Below are positions 27,115 through 42,100 of a DNA stretch of 64,000 nt, in pieces (position 1 is the first letter of the stretch; each line of letters starts with the position of its first letter). The notes under the pieces were generated by a model, which did not search any database, was not told the origin of the DNA, and worked only from the letters and a program-made list of their open reading frames with translations. The translations under genes and the position numbers were made by a program. Where the stretch lies: NCBI GenBank assembly GCA_038380795.1, contig CM076266.1, forward strand, positions 14,668,145 to 14,732,144, given 5' to 3'. This DNA is from Pyrocephalus nanus (Eukaryota; Chordata; Aves; Passeriformes; Tyrannidae).

Positions 27115-30100
27115 GAGAAAATATGAATAGGCTATAGCCTGTTTTGTTCCTTGAATAGAACTGGTGTAAGAGGAGCTTTCAGACTCGATGTCCTGTAATT
27201 TCTAAAAGTATACATGCCATGTCCTCCCTAATTCTTCCTTCACTCTGCTTGTAAAGGGTTTGAAGCAATGTAACACCCAACATCAGTCTCCCTGTAGGTG
27301 ATGAGTGACCTCATTTCCAACTTCCTTTCTCTGCCTCCCAGGCAGGCATATGCACTATAAATCATAATGTGTAATCAAGTGGTGCTGGCTTACATACATT
27401 TCTGGTGTTTTGTAGAGTCAATGGAAAATACTGAATAAGTGTGGCACATCCTCAGATTTAATTTAGGTTTACTTTTTGCCTTTTTTTTTTTTTTTTTAAA
27501 TTTTCATTTTTTAATTTAATCTTTTAGATCTAATATTGTGTTACTTCTAGTTCAGTGTTTCCCAGACTTTTGACACATGAAGGATTAAATAATCAACACC
27601 CAGCTGATATTCTGGAGCCACCCTGACCCTAGTGCAGTGCAGCTGGACAGCACATCTGACCTCCAGTTTGGTTCCTCAGAGATGCTCCTAAGAGCCCAGT
27701 AGGACAGGGAAGACAGTGGCTTGTGCAGGCTGCTACTGGTACAATATCCTGTCACCATTTCTGTTGCATCTCTTGGAGTCACTGGTCTGGATTACTGCTG
27801 TTGTACAGAAAAATGCATCATGTCCACCCTGTCACTTGGAGAGCTGTTGAGTAATAATTTATGTTTGGGTAATGGGCATAGATATTCAGGGCTTTTCAAG
27901 ACTTTCATTTATTTATTTATTTTTTTTATAACCCCAGGAGGACAGGTCCTCAGGCATAAAATCAAAGAGACAATTGAAACAACTCATTTGTTCTTAATTT
28001 TCTAATTTTTTTTTTTTTTAGATTTTTAGCAAATATTTTGTTGCCAATGTAAATGAGCTTATTACATAAATATGAGACACTTGCATCTGAGATGTGATCA
28101 ATGAATTTCAGAACTGTGAAATACTTTGGCATGATCTGTTAAGTACACATTAGGCTGAGCATTCCAGATTAGCCCCTTTGAAATTATAATTGCATGGTGT
28201 TTCTCCTGGTGAACTGCTTCCACTACTAATTAGCTTTGTTTGATTTAGACTTTGATGGTCAGGCTGGGACTGTTAACATACTGTTCCCTTCTACAAATAT
28301 GATAGTAATTAATACTTAGTGATGCCACTAATGACTGTATATGCGCTTAAGTATATTAACACGCAGGTCAGCTGGGCAACAATGATATACAGTTTAAATA
28401 CCTACTTTCAAAGTCAATTTATTTTATGTTTGTTTACAATTATTTACAGAAAGAATTGGATGTCATCATGGGCAGTGTTACAAGGGTCGTCACTGCTGTT
28501 CACTAAAACCCAAGGAAGTGGAACTGGCTGGGTAAGCTCAGGAACAACCCTCACTGAAGTGTTAGTCATTTAAAGCACAATAAATGAAAGCTCTCTTATT
28601 TGTGTGGCCTAGATACCAATATATATACATCTTATTTAGAAAAAATAAGAGTGTGTACGTTAGCAAGAAAATAGTTTAATGTAACAATTATGATGTAGCA
28701 TTAGAAGAAAAACAGTTGTACTTCTGTGTCTGTATTTGACAAGTAAGAAACTGATAAGGAGGTATTCAGGTGCCCTGTAGACATGAAGTTTTTGCTCCAG
28801 AACAGATACTTTTTTTGTTCCTTACTAATGTGTTTGTCTAAACAGTTTGTTTTACCCTTCTTGGATATCTTTTCATAAACTCCAAGTAATTTTGAATGTG
28901 ATACAAGTAATAAAATAGCCTGACACTTGGCTTCTTGTGTTGGACTATTTGAGCAATGTCATATTGTTGTCTTATAATTTAGTCTTTGTCTTGCTGCATT
29001 CCATATCTTGCTTTAGATCTGCTTAGTGCATGGCAAGTATTTGTTTCTATTTTGTTGTCTGATGAAGACCTAAAGAGAAACATCACATTGAAGATGATGA
29101 CTATTCAATTTTTTATGTCACCTCTAGGGTAATAGCACAATAATTAAATTGGCTATATTTATCCAGCTACATTCCTATAATAATAGGTATAGAAATAGCT
29201 CTTTATCTATGCCTTACTTACCTACTTTTGGAGGTCTGACATTAAACTCTGTGGATCTCCTGCAGTAACTGAAGGCAGGTCAGATTCAATGTTGGTTATT
29301 TTTGTGTATTATTATGTGAATTCCAGCAAAATTGCCTGTTACAGATAATGCTATCTTGCTGTTCTTTACTGTTTTTTCTACTTGGCTCACTTTCTCCTGC
29401 TCTTCATTTTGGGTAGTGAATTGGAATTGACAATTCTTTTCTATAGCACTTAGTCCATTTCAGAGCTGTAAATATAATTTTTTTCCCCTTCTGAAGAAGG
29501 GGTGGTTGGAAAAAATGGAGTGAGGATGGATAAATGAAATTTGGAGTAGAAGAGAATAGAAAGGGTAAAGTTGGGCAAGATGGTCAAGCAGAGGGAAAAG
29601 AAAGGAAGGAAAAAGAATAAACATGAAAGGAATGAGAGAAGATAAATTATGCTTTATGGTAGGATGTGGATTTTGGTGACTTCTGCAATTTACTTTTACA
29701 GCTAAGGATCCAAAAAGTATTTTAGTTTTATAGGTGTAAATATACTTGTTTGGAAAGTAAAACATTTTGCTTGAATAACTACTCAAGTTCCAGAGTCTTG
29801 ATTACAGCTACTAATAGCCTTCATCCAAATGTAGCTGTAGACCAAAAAGACTTTTTTTCAGTTATATGTTGATATCATTATAAGACACAGTGCCATGGTA
29901 ATGTTATGGGTGATTGAACCCAAATGAATTATCCATAAAGGATAACCAATAAGCAGAGTTGCATGGTTTTAGGGGCACCAGTGTAAGTTGTATTGCACCA
30001 TCTAAGTGCACTTATTTGGTGGGAAAAATAAAAAGGCATAAATTCTTTTGATGATTTAAGTGGAGCAAAAGTGCCACAGTCACAATATTTTTGTGAGACT

Positions 30101-33100
30101 CTGTCAGTTGTGTGTACTGTGAAGTATTAGAGTAGGGTCAGCAAAATGAGTATCAACAGTTTAAACAGAATAAAGTGAAGCTGGAAATATTAAACAAGAA
30201 ACTCTTTCAAGGACTGAGTGTTGTATATCTGCATACTCACAGTTGGCTTTGTAAATAATTAGGTATTTGGAACACACTCTTTTTGCTCTCTGTAGGAATT
30301 TTTTGGAGGGATTAAAACTTCCACCTCCCCTCTCAAACTTGGTTCTGTGTCCATATTTTAATAAGGTGAAGTCAACTCTTAACAGTTTGACATAAAGAAT
30401 TGCATTTCTTATTCATCTTACAAGCAGAACATTTATTTAGCATTCGTCTAGTGATTGATATAACCATATCTTCTTTTTTTGTGCATTGTTTTGTGACTTC
30501 ATCACTTTTCTTCCTTTTTCTCATCAAGTCATTTTGCCAAGTGGGCTCAATTCCTGAGCTCTTGCTCTCGCTGCTTTCTTCTTGGAAAAATGCTCTCAGT
30601 CGTCGACCTGCTGTCACCTATGTAAACTCTGCCCAAGTTTCAGCTATCACTGTATGTGTTCTTGTTGCATGCCTCTTGTCACTCTTAAGGCTATTTGCCA
30701 CTAATCCTGAAAGTAAACTTGAATTTTTCCAAGATTTAGTTTTGACACTTCATATAACACCTCACATATCTTGTTTGCTGTTTTTGAAAGTCATCCAAGG
30801 TGAAAATTAACACAAGTGTATTGCAATAATCCTGTCATTGTTCTAATGGAACAAAGCAGAAAGTGTATCTGGTTTACCAGTGACAGAATTATAATCCCAA
30901 ATTTGCCTACTATTTGAACCACTAGTGCCTTGACTAATAAGCAGCATGATATGGTTAGTTTTTAACAGATATTATATGTCTGATTCTTTCTAACAAAACT
31001 AATTTAGAATCTTTATATGGTGCCTATGATAACTTGGATACAATGATGTAACTGTTGTTTGATAATTTTAGCTATTATTGGAATACCCAAAAACGTAAAT
31101 GTTGTGCATAAAGAGATGAAAGAAAAAGAGCACAAAGATATTTTTGCTATATTCCACATATAGAAAGCTGATGTAAATTTGGTAGGACTCTTTTTATGTA
31201 TAATTTAAGCATCTGTAGTTATGTTTTGAAGATGCCAAGCACAGAAGTACTGCTTATCAGAAGTGCATAAAATGTTGGTAGCTAATATGGTAGCTTGTTG
31301 CTCAAGGTGAATGAGGAGGAATTTATATATTAATACTAGTGTGAAGAGTTAAGTTCTGAAGCTCCTCTACCAGCCACAAAGGAGCACCTGTCTCCTCAGC
31401 TTTCTTTCTGCAGTCCATCCTTGGGTGAGCAAGACTTGGAATTAAAACATTCCACCCAGCTCTAATTGGAAGCAGAATTACAGGAACGCCAGATGTCATT
31501 CGCACATCCAAGGTCTTCCCATAAATAACATCCAGTTCTGTTTCCAAAGAATGCTGGAATATATCACAGTACAAACTGCGTAGCTTGTCCTGTGCAGGTG
31601 TTGAGGACTTAAAGAAAATCCTGAAAATTATCCTATTTATTGATGTCAATAAACATCTGTCCTTAAGCTGCACAGCATCTACTATATCTAAAGCAAACAC
31701 CCTATTCTTTCCGAAAAATAAAAGATAGCATAAGCGTATCCTATGACTGCTTCATATCTAAGACAGCTGGCAGGACCACATGTAGAATTCTCCCTCTTTC
31801 TGCCTCACACTCCTGAGCTTTCCAAACTTTCCAGGCAGCTCAAAAGAGAAATCCAGCAAGGATAAGGTGTCTGCTCAGTATGAGCTGAATTTATCCTGAC
31901 TGGTGCTGACTGGGTAGTACACTCTGTTTTGAGACAACAGACTTAACGTCTGTGTGGCAGCAGTTGCAAGGGGAAAGGCTTTCTTTTTATTTCTGTCAGC
32001 AGAATCTAGTTGTTTCAGGAGAGTTCAATTGCCTGTAGCTGACCTTTGTATGCAGAGTGTCTGAGCAGCCCTGTGCAGGACTTGCAGGAGGGAAATGGCT
32101 GCTGGGATCTCATTTTCATAGACCCAGGAACAGAAAAGAACCTGACAGGAAAGCTCACAGGGGAGTCTGCATGGTAAATTTAAAATGTCCTGGAATAGAA
32201 AAGTTAAATTTGTGATGATTATGCAATATATTGGTATAACAGAAGAGCTTTGCAGGGAGACTGAATTATTTGCATGGGTTTACCCACCCTTGGATCTCAC
32301 ACAGCAGTTTGGCCACAATTTGAGTGAAGGAGTAGGGCGAAGCTTCTTTTTCCCCTTTTTTAGCTTCTAGTTTTTGCTTTCTTCTGTGGTTCTCTGAAAT
32401 GCTGAAGTCAGGCCAATATGATGGGTGGAGTGAAAAGGTGTTGGAGGTAGTGCACTGGTCTGTCAGTTGTGGAGTTCAGCAAGTTAAGTATTGGAGGGCC
32501 TTCCTTTTGATCAGAACAGCCGTGAGTCATGTTTTTGCTGTTATTAGTTGATTTCAGCTGTAGCAGGTTCTCTCCTCCTCTCCTGTGCTTCTCAGCATCA
32601 TCTGGGTCGTGTTTTTAACTAATTACACGCAAACCCTCCCCACCCACAGTCCCACAGTGGACTTTGGCACCAGCTTCCTGCTCTTTCCAGTGCCAAACTC
32701 TATAAATTGATTTGAATTTTTTTCCAACACGCAGCAAGATTGATCTGGGCTGCCAGGAAGTGCATCTGGGACACTTTTGTTGTGTGTGCAGCAGTTACGT
32801 GACTTTCTCTTGAACAGGCTGCAAGAGCCGCAGTGGCCCAGAGATTGTTCCTGTGGACTCCACTGCTGAGCTGGGCCTCTCTCAAAAGCTCTACTATAAA
32901 TAACAAGAAATGTTCTTGGATGAGGTATATGAGAATAAAGTTAGAAGGGGAAAATTGGTGGAGTTTTTTTCCCCAAGTGCTAATTGGTATTGGGTAGATT
33001 AGAAATACTCCCCTTTTCTGGTATTTCAGGGGTTAAATAAAGAAGTTAAGATGCTACTTTCCATTCAACATTTCACTGCCCTTAGGACTCAAGGCAGGGA

Positions 33101-36100
33101 GATTTTCCAGTGGTAAACAGCCTTTCTAAAACACAATTAGCATTAATTAACATCCATGCCGGGAATTTAATCAGAAGCAGCAGATTAGTCCTGTTTTCTG
33201 AACCATTTTTTTCTCCCCTTGGATATGGTTCTTATACAGGCTGGAAACTTGTGTTTGCAGCAAGGAGCTTGTCCTGGGGCTTAGGTCTCACAGGAGCAGC
33301 ATTCACACATCAAAGACTTCTTAAAGGAATAGAAAAGAGTCTTTCTGATGGAGCAGATGCTATAAGCTTTCCCTGGAACTACAACATTAAATTTGTATGC
33401 TATAACTCAGTGACTTACAGCTTTTCCTGTTCCATATTTTACTCACAATTAAAACTTTTTTTTTTATCATATGGGCCACTGAATTGATTTCCTTGAGGAA
33501 TTGCGTTTCAAAGCTGTGTGGTGTATGTTGAAATCCTAGTGAAAGTACTTTATTTAAAAAAAATTAGATAGCTAGCATAGATTTAAAAGTAGTAGGTAAA
33601 AATAGCTCCCTGATGTTTGCTTCCAAATTGTTTGAAGGGTTACTTGTGGGTTAAATGTTTCTGGGTTTTTTTTGTTCATTGCTTTGGTTATTTGCTGTTT
33701 ATTTGGTTATTTGCTAGTTTAGTAGCTAGACAGTGAATTCTGTTTACTTGGTAAGATATGCCCCAGTATTGCAATGGAAGCACTATAGAAAAATATGAAA
33801 GCATTGGGGCATAAACGTTTTCTAAAACATAATAAATAAAAATGTATAGATAAATGTAAAAACTGAAAGTGCTCTTTCAGTGTAGAGGGATGTGATTATT
33901 GTCAAGCAAACTTCCTGTCTGGTTTGATTTTGGGGTTTATATACAACCACTGATGAAGTGACAGAATGTTTGGGTTTTTTTTTGTTCAGTTATTTATTAG
34001 CTGGTTTTGTTTAAAGCTTGTGACTATCTTGATTAAAATCGAGCTACAATCAAATGCTGTTTAGACTTCTACCATTTCTGATAGGGAGAAAAGCTCTGCT
34101 GGAATCTGATTGGCACTTAGTTATGGAATTTTGAAGGCTTTAATTTGAGCAGCTTGTAATAGATATGCTTACAGGGTGTTCTGTGTAAGGTTTTTTGTTT
34201 TCCTGGTATCATGCCTGTTGATTTGTGGCAAAATACTGTATTTGGGTTAAGTTGTGTAGACTGTAAATAACAATGTTGTATTTAGGGGACTGCCGAATTG
34301 TGTACCTGTAAGAAATTTATTTGTTTTTAAGTTTGTCATCATTGTTCCTGTTTTTTTCCAGAAGTTTGGTGTCAATCAGTCTAAGCCAGAATTTACAGTG
34401 GATCTCAAAGGGGCATTGATTGACTGGGCCTCAAAGGACAAATCCAGCAAAAAGAATGTTATTGAGGTGAATTATTTTATTTAAATGAAGAAATTTATGC
34501 ACTTCAATTACTGATGTAAGAGGTTTTTTTCTGAAATTAAAATAAAAACCTCAAAAAAATGATTTTTATCCATTTCTACCAGCTTAAGTGTATATGGTGT
34601 CTTTAGTACCTGCAAGAAACATCTATTTTAAATATTTCTATATGGGATATGCTTTTCAATTTTAAGCAGACTGTTATTTACTGTTTTCACTGATAAGTGT
34701 TCTTAAGTGGCTATGTATTACCTAACAGTTATGCCAGGGAGAAGTTTAATTTGATTTGGGTAATTTCACTTTCGAATTGTAGTGTGTGTTTATCAATTCT
34801 GATGATATCTGTTTTTATTTCTTTAAAGCTGAAAACCCGCCAAGGAACTGAGCTCCTAATTCAATCTGATAATGACAGCTTTATTAATGAATGGTATAAA
34901 GTTCTTAACTATACCATCAATAATCAGGTATGTATTTGAGTCATGAAGGCTCTATTTTCAAGGTAATATTACTTGGTAAACTGATTGATGTAACAGCTTC
35001 TAACACTCCATGTACATCTTCATTTACTGATCTTCTTGAGAGTGAGCAGGAGTTTGAGGATATGGCAGTTCCTGATGGTGACAAGTGAAATATAATTAAT
35101 AGTGGCAGAGGAAGAAAGATGGTCCACTGAATTAAGAACGAGAAAGCGTGGGCTGACCTCCATCTCAGAAATGAACTTGCTTCTGTGGCTGAATACTTGC
35201 CTGTCTCAGTGATGTGAAAGGTTCTGATAGAGAGGGAATGAAGCAAGAGGATGGCCAAGGGAATGCTTCATGACACATTTGTCAGTATTTGATAGTGCTG
35301 TTCACTTAGAAAGGCTGCACTAAAGTGCAAATTAAAAGCCCTGGCAAAATACTGTATTATCTCTTCCTATCTGACAGCATAGTGCCAACTGCTTAATTGT
35401 CAGTAAAGTGCTAGAGCATTTGATTGTGATTTGCCAAACCAGAAGAACAATTTAGGAGCTAGAGAGATCTTAGGGAAAATATTTCTCTCATATCAAGTTT
35501 ACTTCATGTGTATTCTTATTTTTTAATAGTTACAGACTTGGCTGCTGCCCATTATCTCCGTTTATGTTGCTTTCAATGCCACTCAGTGGCCTTCCTTTCT
35601 CTTGGCTCTGATGTTTTTCATGTATGGCTATTTTCCATCAAAACACAGCAGGCTAATATGAGCAGTTCAGTTTCTGAGTGCTCATGGTTTAGACTTGTAA
35701 TCTGCTTTCTCCTGGTATGAAAATGTCATGACCCCTTAATAGCCAGGCAAGGCAGTGACTCAGCGACACCCTTCTGTCTGGCCCATGTAACACAAGCGAG
35801 GCCACTTCTTCCCTGCCTAAATGTGAAAGGGGATGGAAAGGCTGAGATATGCTGAGATGTGAGTGAGATACTACGTGTTAGGTTGAGGAAGTGAATGGTG
35901 GAATAAGGAGAGTTTATCAGCACTCTGGAAGAAATGGTGATGTATTATTACTGCTGGGAGCTGGTAGCCAAGAGACCCAAGATAACAAGAGATGAGTTAA
36001 AGTACGTCAGACTAGCTGATAACTTGGAGCACTGAAGCTTTGGGTACAGAAATCCATCAGATTCAAAGCCAACTTTTAATTTTGGAAAGCTTATGGTAAT

Positions 36101-39100
36101 AGTAGCTGTGAATCTTTTTCCCATGACTGAGGCACTAGTTTCTAATGTGATGAAATCTTCCTCAATAGAAGGGGCAGATGAGGTTCTGTTCTCTTTGCTG
36201 TTGTGGCAATATGCTGTGCAAGAGGAATAGCTACCTACAAAGGATGTGACAGCTCTTTTTTGCATACAGAAATTTCCAGGTTATTAGATTAGATTTGTTA
36301 CATAATACAAATTAGATTCCAGGTGATTTTCTTTTCACAGAGCAGTTACTAGGTTTAAAATGTGTGAATCCTAAAGAGCTTTGAGGCCTCTTGAAGAATG
36401 GCAGAGGATCCTTGAGGACATAAATTAGGCAGTTGAATAAATTATCTTTGTGTAACAAGCCTATCCAAAGTTTTGGAAAAGTAACAAGAAATGAAGATGT
36501 TTAAAGCCAACACCTGCACTTTGAGTAAAAACGCAACTTAGTCAATGAAGTCATGCTGCTACTCATTGGCTGCTCTGGAGTACACAACTCTCCCTTATTT
36601 TTAAAGGGTCCTTCCTCGTAACAGAGGGTGCTCTACAGTCAGATTTTGGTAACTGTGTAGGCAGTCCAGTTCACTTCAGTAGAAGTGAAGTAAGAAAAAA
36701 TGTGGTTTCGGAAGGGAATATGTTGTCCTGAAACCAGAGGAAGTTTCTTTTCCTATGTGCTGATGTGCAGTCATGCACATAGCATAGTATGAGGCTGCAG
36801 GTGTACAGATTAACTGCCTCCACACTTCAGTGTGATCTACATTTTCACTTGACAGTGTTTGATGAGAATATGCTGAGATAGCAGTAACACAGGGCAAGAA
36901 TTTTAGGCAGGGGCACATTTAGTTTTTCCGAGTGAATTCAGTGTATGTTTTGACAGTAGTGAAATTTTCCAATTGGTAGTCCTATTTTCTATTAAGAAAA
37001 TTTTAATTACAGAGATAAGAAATTGGGTAAATGCTCTGGAAGTGTTCAGCTTTAATCAGTCACACATTTTTGCAGCAGACCATTAAATAGCTGATGTTTG
37101 TCTATTGGATTTGGAAAGTAAACCTAAACAAAAATAATTTCTATTGCTTATTGGTTGATGTAGTGATGTGTTATCACAAAGGGCTGGTTGTACTTTATTC
37201 AGTGTCCAGCAAAACTTTCTTTATTGAGTCTTCCATTGAAACAGTGTTACTCAAAGTAATTCACCCTGCCAGAAATGGTATCATCTCTGAAGATACATTT
37301 AACACCTAGAGTTCAGGAAAGAACCAACTGAATATCATTATGGGAGGAAAAATTATGTATTGTAGAATTGTCTACAGAAAACGTGTTAATTCTATATTCT
37401 GTGAACTGGCAAACTGATCACTGTGTACCTTGTTAAATCTAATAGGTAATAGAGTCTGATGAAGCATTAGAAGATGAGGTACCAGATTCTCCTGGCGTGG
37501 AAAAACAAGACAAAGAGAAAGAGAAGGAGAATAAAGACTCTAAGAAACTTCGTTGTGAGTTAAAATTTTTCCATTAATTGATTCTAGCAATGCCAGTTCT
37601 CATTTTCTGCATCTTCAGTATTATGTGTAAATAGGGAGGAATTCAAAAGGACACATAAAAATGAAACTATTCAAGTTTGGAAACAGTTCATTCTGCATCC
37701 TAATGCCATTGGTAAATTTTCTTCCATGTTTTATTAATCAAACTAAAAATGAAAAAAAATTGTGAAATGTCTTTATCTTCTGCTGTATGTCACATTAAAA
37801 ATGGGAAAATAATTGGTGGTGAAATTAATTATTTTCAAGGTGGTGTCAAATGCACAGAAGTAATTTGGTGTTTGTTTTATCTGACTTTTAGAAATAGTTT
37901 TGAATAAGAATTCTTTTGTGCTACTGATTAGAATAGTTTTACTTGATTTTTTTATCTGTGGCACAGCATCTATAAAATATTTGCACTATTAAAATAAACT
38001 GCAATTTCACTAAGTTGGTAATGATGTCTTGGCTAATTTAGAGAAACTAAACATTTTTAATTACAACTTCAGAATTTTGGAGCTAAATTTCTTTAAGACA
38101 CAAAAATTAAGTTTCTGCGAACAGAAAGATTAATCGGGCAGACTGTTTTCTGTATTTACCTTTTAGGTCTTATATGTAATTTCCAAGAAAATAGTTATTT
38201 CTTTCAAAACAGCTAATCTAACGAGAAGCAAGACTGGTTTGCAAGCATAGCTGTATTTTTAAAATCCCACATCAATTTCATATGTAAGCTACCATTCAGT
38301 TGGCTTTGCAGGCTTTTTGTGGCAGGTTTGTCATAGTGGTTTGAAAATTGGATGCTATTTACGAGGAGTTCCAAAAAGTTAAGGTAAAAATTGTGGATGC
38401 ATTGCAAATTCAAATAGCTTTTTATGTATCTTGGAGCTTAATTTTTTTTTTTTTTAATGCTTTCTTGGCTGATAAATGCAGTGTTGGTTCTGTGGCTAGT
38501 AGTGCTAAACATGTTTCTCTTTTCAGCGGTGAAAGCCCCTAGCAATATAGATTCCACAGATCAGAAAAAGACCAAAACGAAGCTCAAGAAGTTTCTTACA
38601 CGTCGCCCTACGTTACAAGCTGTCCGTGAAAAAGGCTACATTAAGGGTAAATGAACCTTTTTAACAGAGGAAATAATTGGAAAAGCTGAGCTTTGTAGTT
38701 CATGTGTAAAACGGGGTTAAAATGGTCTAGTTCCAGAGTAAAATACATGTGTATAGTTTGTTTAACAAAAGTCTTGGATGTATAGTGGAACTGGTGATTG
38801 ACTGTTGTACTTCTGAGCGCTGCTACGAGCCATTAAACTGCACAGGGGTTTTTGAGCAATGAGCTCTCCTTCAGCTCATTGCTGGCAAAACTGCAGTGAA
38901 AACTGAGGGCCTAGGAGCCCATTTGGACTTGGACTGTTTAGCTAAGAAGCACTGCCTTTCACTCTTCTGAGCTGGAAACTCCAGATAGCTGATCATCACT
39001 TGTGCATACAAGGGAAAGAAAAGCCCTTTGGATACAAAGCTGGGTGCATGTGCTCACCTGATTCACAGGGGTGTTTTAGTCTGTGTGGAACCAGACAATT

Positions 39101-42100
39101 GTGCCATCTTGTAAGAAATGAGATATTTAGGCAAACCAGGATAAGGTTAAAGGAATCCTAGCTGAAACATTTTTCCCCAACTTTTTTTGAATGTATACAT
39201 TGTTTTGTTTCACAAACAATGAATCTTACAGATACTCTTGAATCAAAGTTATGAAAGAATTGATTTCCTTTTGTCACGCTTGTAGAAACTTTCAAAGAAC
39301 AGTATTTGCACTGGTTTAATTTGATTTGTTTGTGTAAATTATTGATTTGGTACTTGCTGTAAAACTTTATTTATTTGTATGCTTTAGCAGGACTTGTAGA
39401 TGGTGCTCTACTAGGGTCAAAATAGCATATGGGTAGGCAAATACCAGACCAAATCCTACTGTGATTTGCCTAACTGCATACTTTAACAGGTGTGCTTCTC
39501 TTGCATGTGGTGTTTGATATATTTGTGTATCTGCAAATATAATTTAATTGTAAATGATGGAAATTTTGTTTGGGATAAGGAGGCATTATTCCCAGACTTC
39601 AACACTTTGCTCTGCTTTACAGCTTAGTATTCATGTCATGGCTCAGTGACGTAACTTCTGACATTAGCAACAGTAAACACTAAGCCAAGTTTAATTTGTA
39701 CATGTGCGTGCTAACGATTGGATTTTTAATAAAGATGTTAAGGAATGAAGAGTTTGTTTTTATTTAAAAGCATGGTGTAAATTTTATAAGCTGGATCTGC
39801 ACTGTACAGTTTTACATTTGGTGTATGAATGAAGAATACAGAAGTCTTTATTTAAAAGACTAGCATACTTTTTTGTGGCTGCTACAGAACAAGCTTAGTA
39901 AATGGAAAGCTTGGCAAACCCAGTATGAGCAGAAAAAATAGTGAGAAGTTCTAGGAAAAAAAATCCACTTGAAACAGCATGCACTAAGTGGAGAAGTAAC
40001 TGTGCTAAAGTTTTGTCACATGGAAAAAACGAAGTACAGAAGTTACTTTTGAGATAAGAAGAAAAATAGTATTCCTGTGTATGCTGAAATTTAATAAAGT
40101 CAAAGGCAATTGTACTTTGTTACATGCTACTATTTTCTTCTGCTACCTAATCTGCACTGCTTTACCTGCCACAGCTGCATGCTAGCCTGGCTTTCTACTG
40201 TGTGCACTTTTTCAATCCTTTCCTACTGATTCTGCTTATACAGCTGACTGCGTGAGTCACTGCAGCAGGGCTCCAGGTGGTTTGGACCACTGGCCTTATA
40301 TGTATACAGCTAATAATATCATTAAATGCCCATTTTTATACTGTATAATTGGTTTGGTGTGCTGTTTGGATTTCCCAAAGCAGTTGTCAAGATGTGAGAT
40401 TTGTTAATGAATCTACTTAAATTACTAAATGTGAAAAATGGCAATGAAGTAGATACTGTGCATGGTGTAAATGCAAGAGCAGTCTCTGCAGAAGCTCTGA
40501 AGTAAGATGTACCTCATTCTGGGAAGATGGCCACTTACATAACCTTATTTAACAGGTTAAAAAACCAAACAAAAACCTTCTTCCCTTTAGAGTGTGAACT
40601 TTCCTTCTCTGTCTCGTGCATCTGAACAGAGGAGGTCATCTATTGTTTGGCCAACTTTGATGAAAGCCACATAAATGGGTCTATTAAAGGTTTTGGTGAA
40701 AACATAATTGAAATAAGAGGAATTAACATTGCTGAGATGCACTGAGACATTGCAAAATTCTCTTCTCTGCCCAAGCTGACTTTCATTTTTGCTTCAGTTT
40801 ATGGTAGAAAACACTGCCCCTGGATTCTCTAGTTTTGAAAACAAGACTCAAATTTATCTTTGACCATAAATATCTGTATTTAGATTCTGACCTTGCAGAG
40901 AGGTTGCCTATGCATGGTCACATTTGTATCCATTCAGACCTCTGATATTAAGGATTTTTTACAAATCTATGTCGGAACTTAAAAATGTTAGAAGACTATA
41001 TGTTAAAGTAAATTGATACGTATTGCTATGTTAAACAGTAGGTTCAGTGAAAGAAATTTTACAGGGTTTTCCCCCAAGGAATGCCTAAAGCTTTCACTCT
41101 GGTTAAAGTTTATTATCTCTGTTCATATTTTTAACAAAGATTACAATAAATATATTTTGAATTCAGAACGGGAACAGAGTAACAGGACACATTTAAATCC
41201 ACTGCATTTCTCATTACATTATTGACTGTATGACTCTTACAAGTATCACCTGATGGGTTAAAATTATTTCAGTAGCAAAAGTTGCTTATTCAGAGGCTCA
41301 CATTTGTGTAACTGCTGACACTCTTTCTTACTGGGAGCTTTTTCTTGCTGGGAGCTGCTGCGAACTCTTTTCAAAACTTTCCTATTTCCACTCCAATACC
41401 GTGACAATTGTATCCAGTAGTCTTTGCCCTTTGTAGAGGTTTGTTTTAACCTGAACTAGTTCTGTCACTTGAGCCCTGTTCCACTGTAAATCAGTCTCTT
41501 TACTTGGTTCCAGATCAAGTTTTTGGTTCAAATCTCACCAGCTTGTGTCAAAGAGAAAACAGCACGGTGCCAAAGTTCGTGAAGCTGTGCATTGAGCATG
41601 TTGAGGAACATGGTATGGTTGAAGTTTTTTGTTTTCAAATCTCTCTTGCTCACCACTCTTACCTAATTTTGAATGTTTTAATCTTAAAATACTGTAGATT
41701 TATTTGGAGAAAATAATCTGAAACTTGTTATCTATAATTAACATTGGGTTTTCAAGAATGGGGACGTAAGTGGAATCCAAAATGGGGAGAGGGGAGGAAA
41801 TCTTATATCTGAGAAACTGATCTTGTATTTCAAGCTGATGAGAAGGCAGGACTGCCTCCTGGCAGCAAGGCTCTAAGGAAAGAGAGATTACAAGAAGTAG
41901 AAGAGCCCAGCTCATCAAGTTTCTTCTTAGATTAAAAGAGAGAGACAAAATGCAACCATTCATTTTCTGAAGGTCTAAGCATGCTGACAATCACTTGTAT
42001 TAAAACTTCCTTGAAACAAACTTCTAGGAAAAGGTTGTGTTCCTGCTTTGTATTTGCACTGACTGCCAGAAGACAAGTCTATCAGTTGATACCCTTCAGC

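Larger units (their letters stand above)
26811..28449 (+). other. ARHGAP12: ARHGAP12 intron within the PH domain (1.6 kb)
   Basis: It contains a GATT microsatellite at 27076-27113 and a poly-T run at 27481-27497. No exon is seen. It ends at acceptor tatttacag. Confidence 0.85.

Noticed and set aside
37452..37453. Second AG seven bases after the acceptor of the acidic linker exon
   Set aside because: Its use would shift the frame and remove the conserved VIESDE start, so the first AG is chosen.
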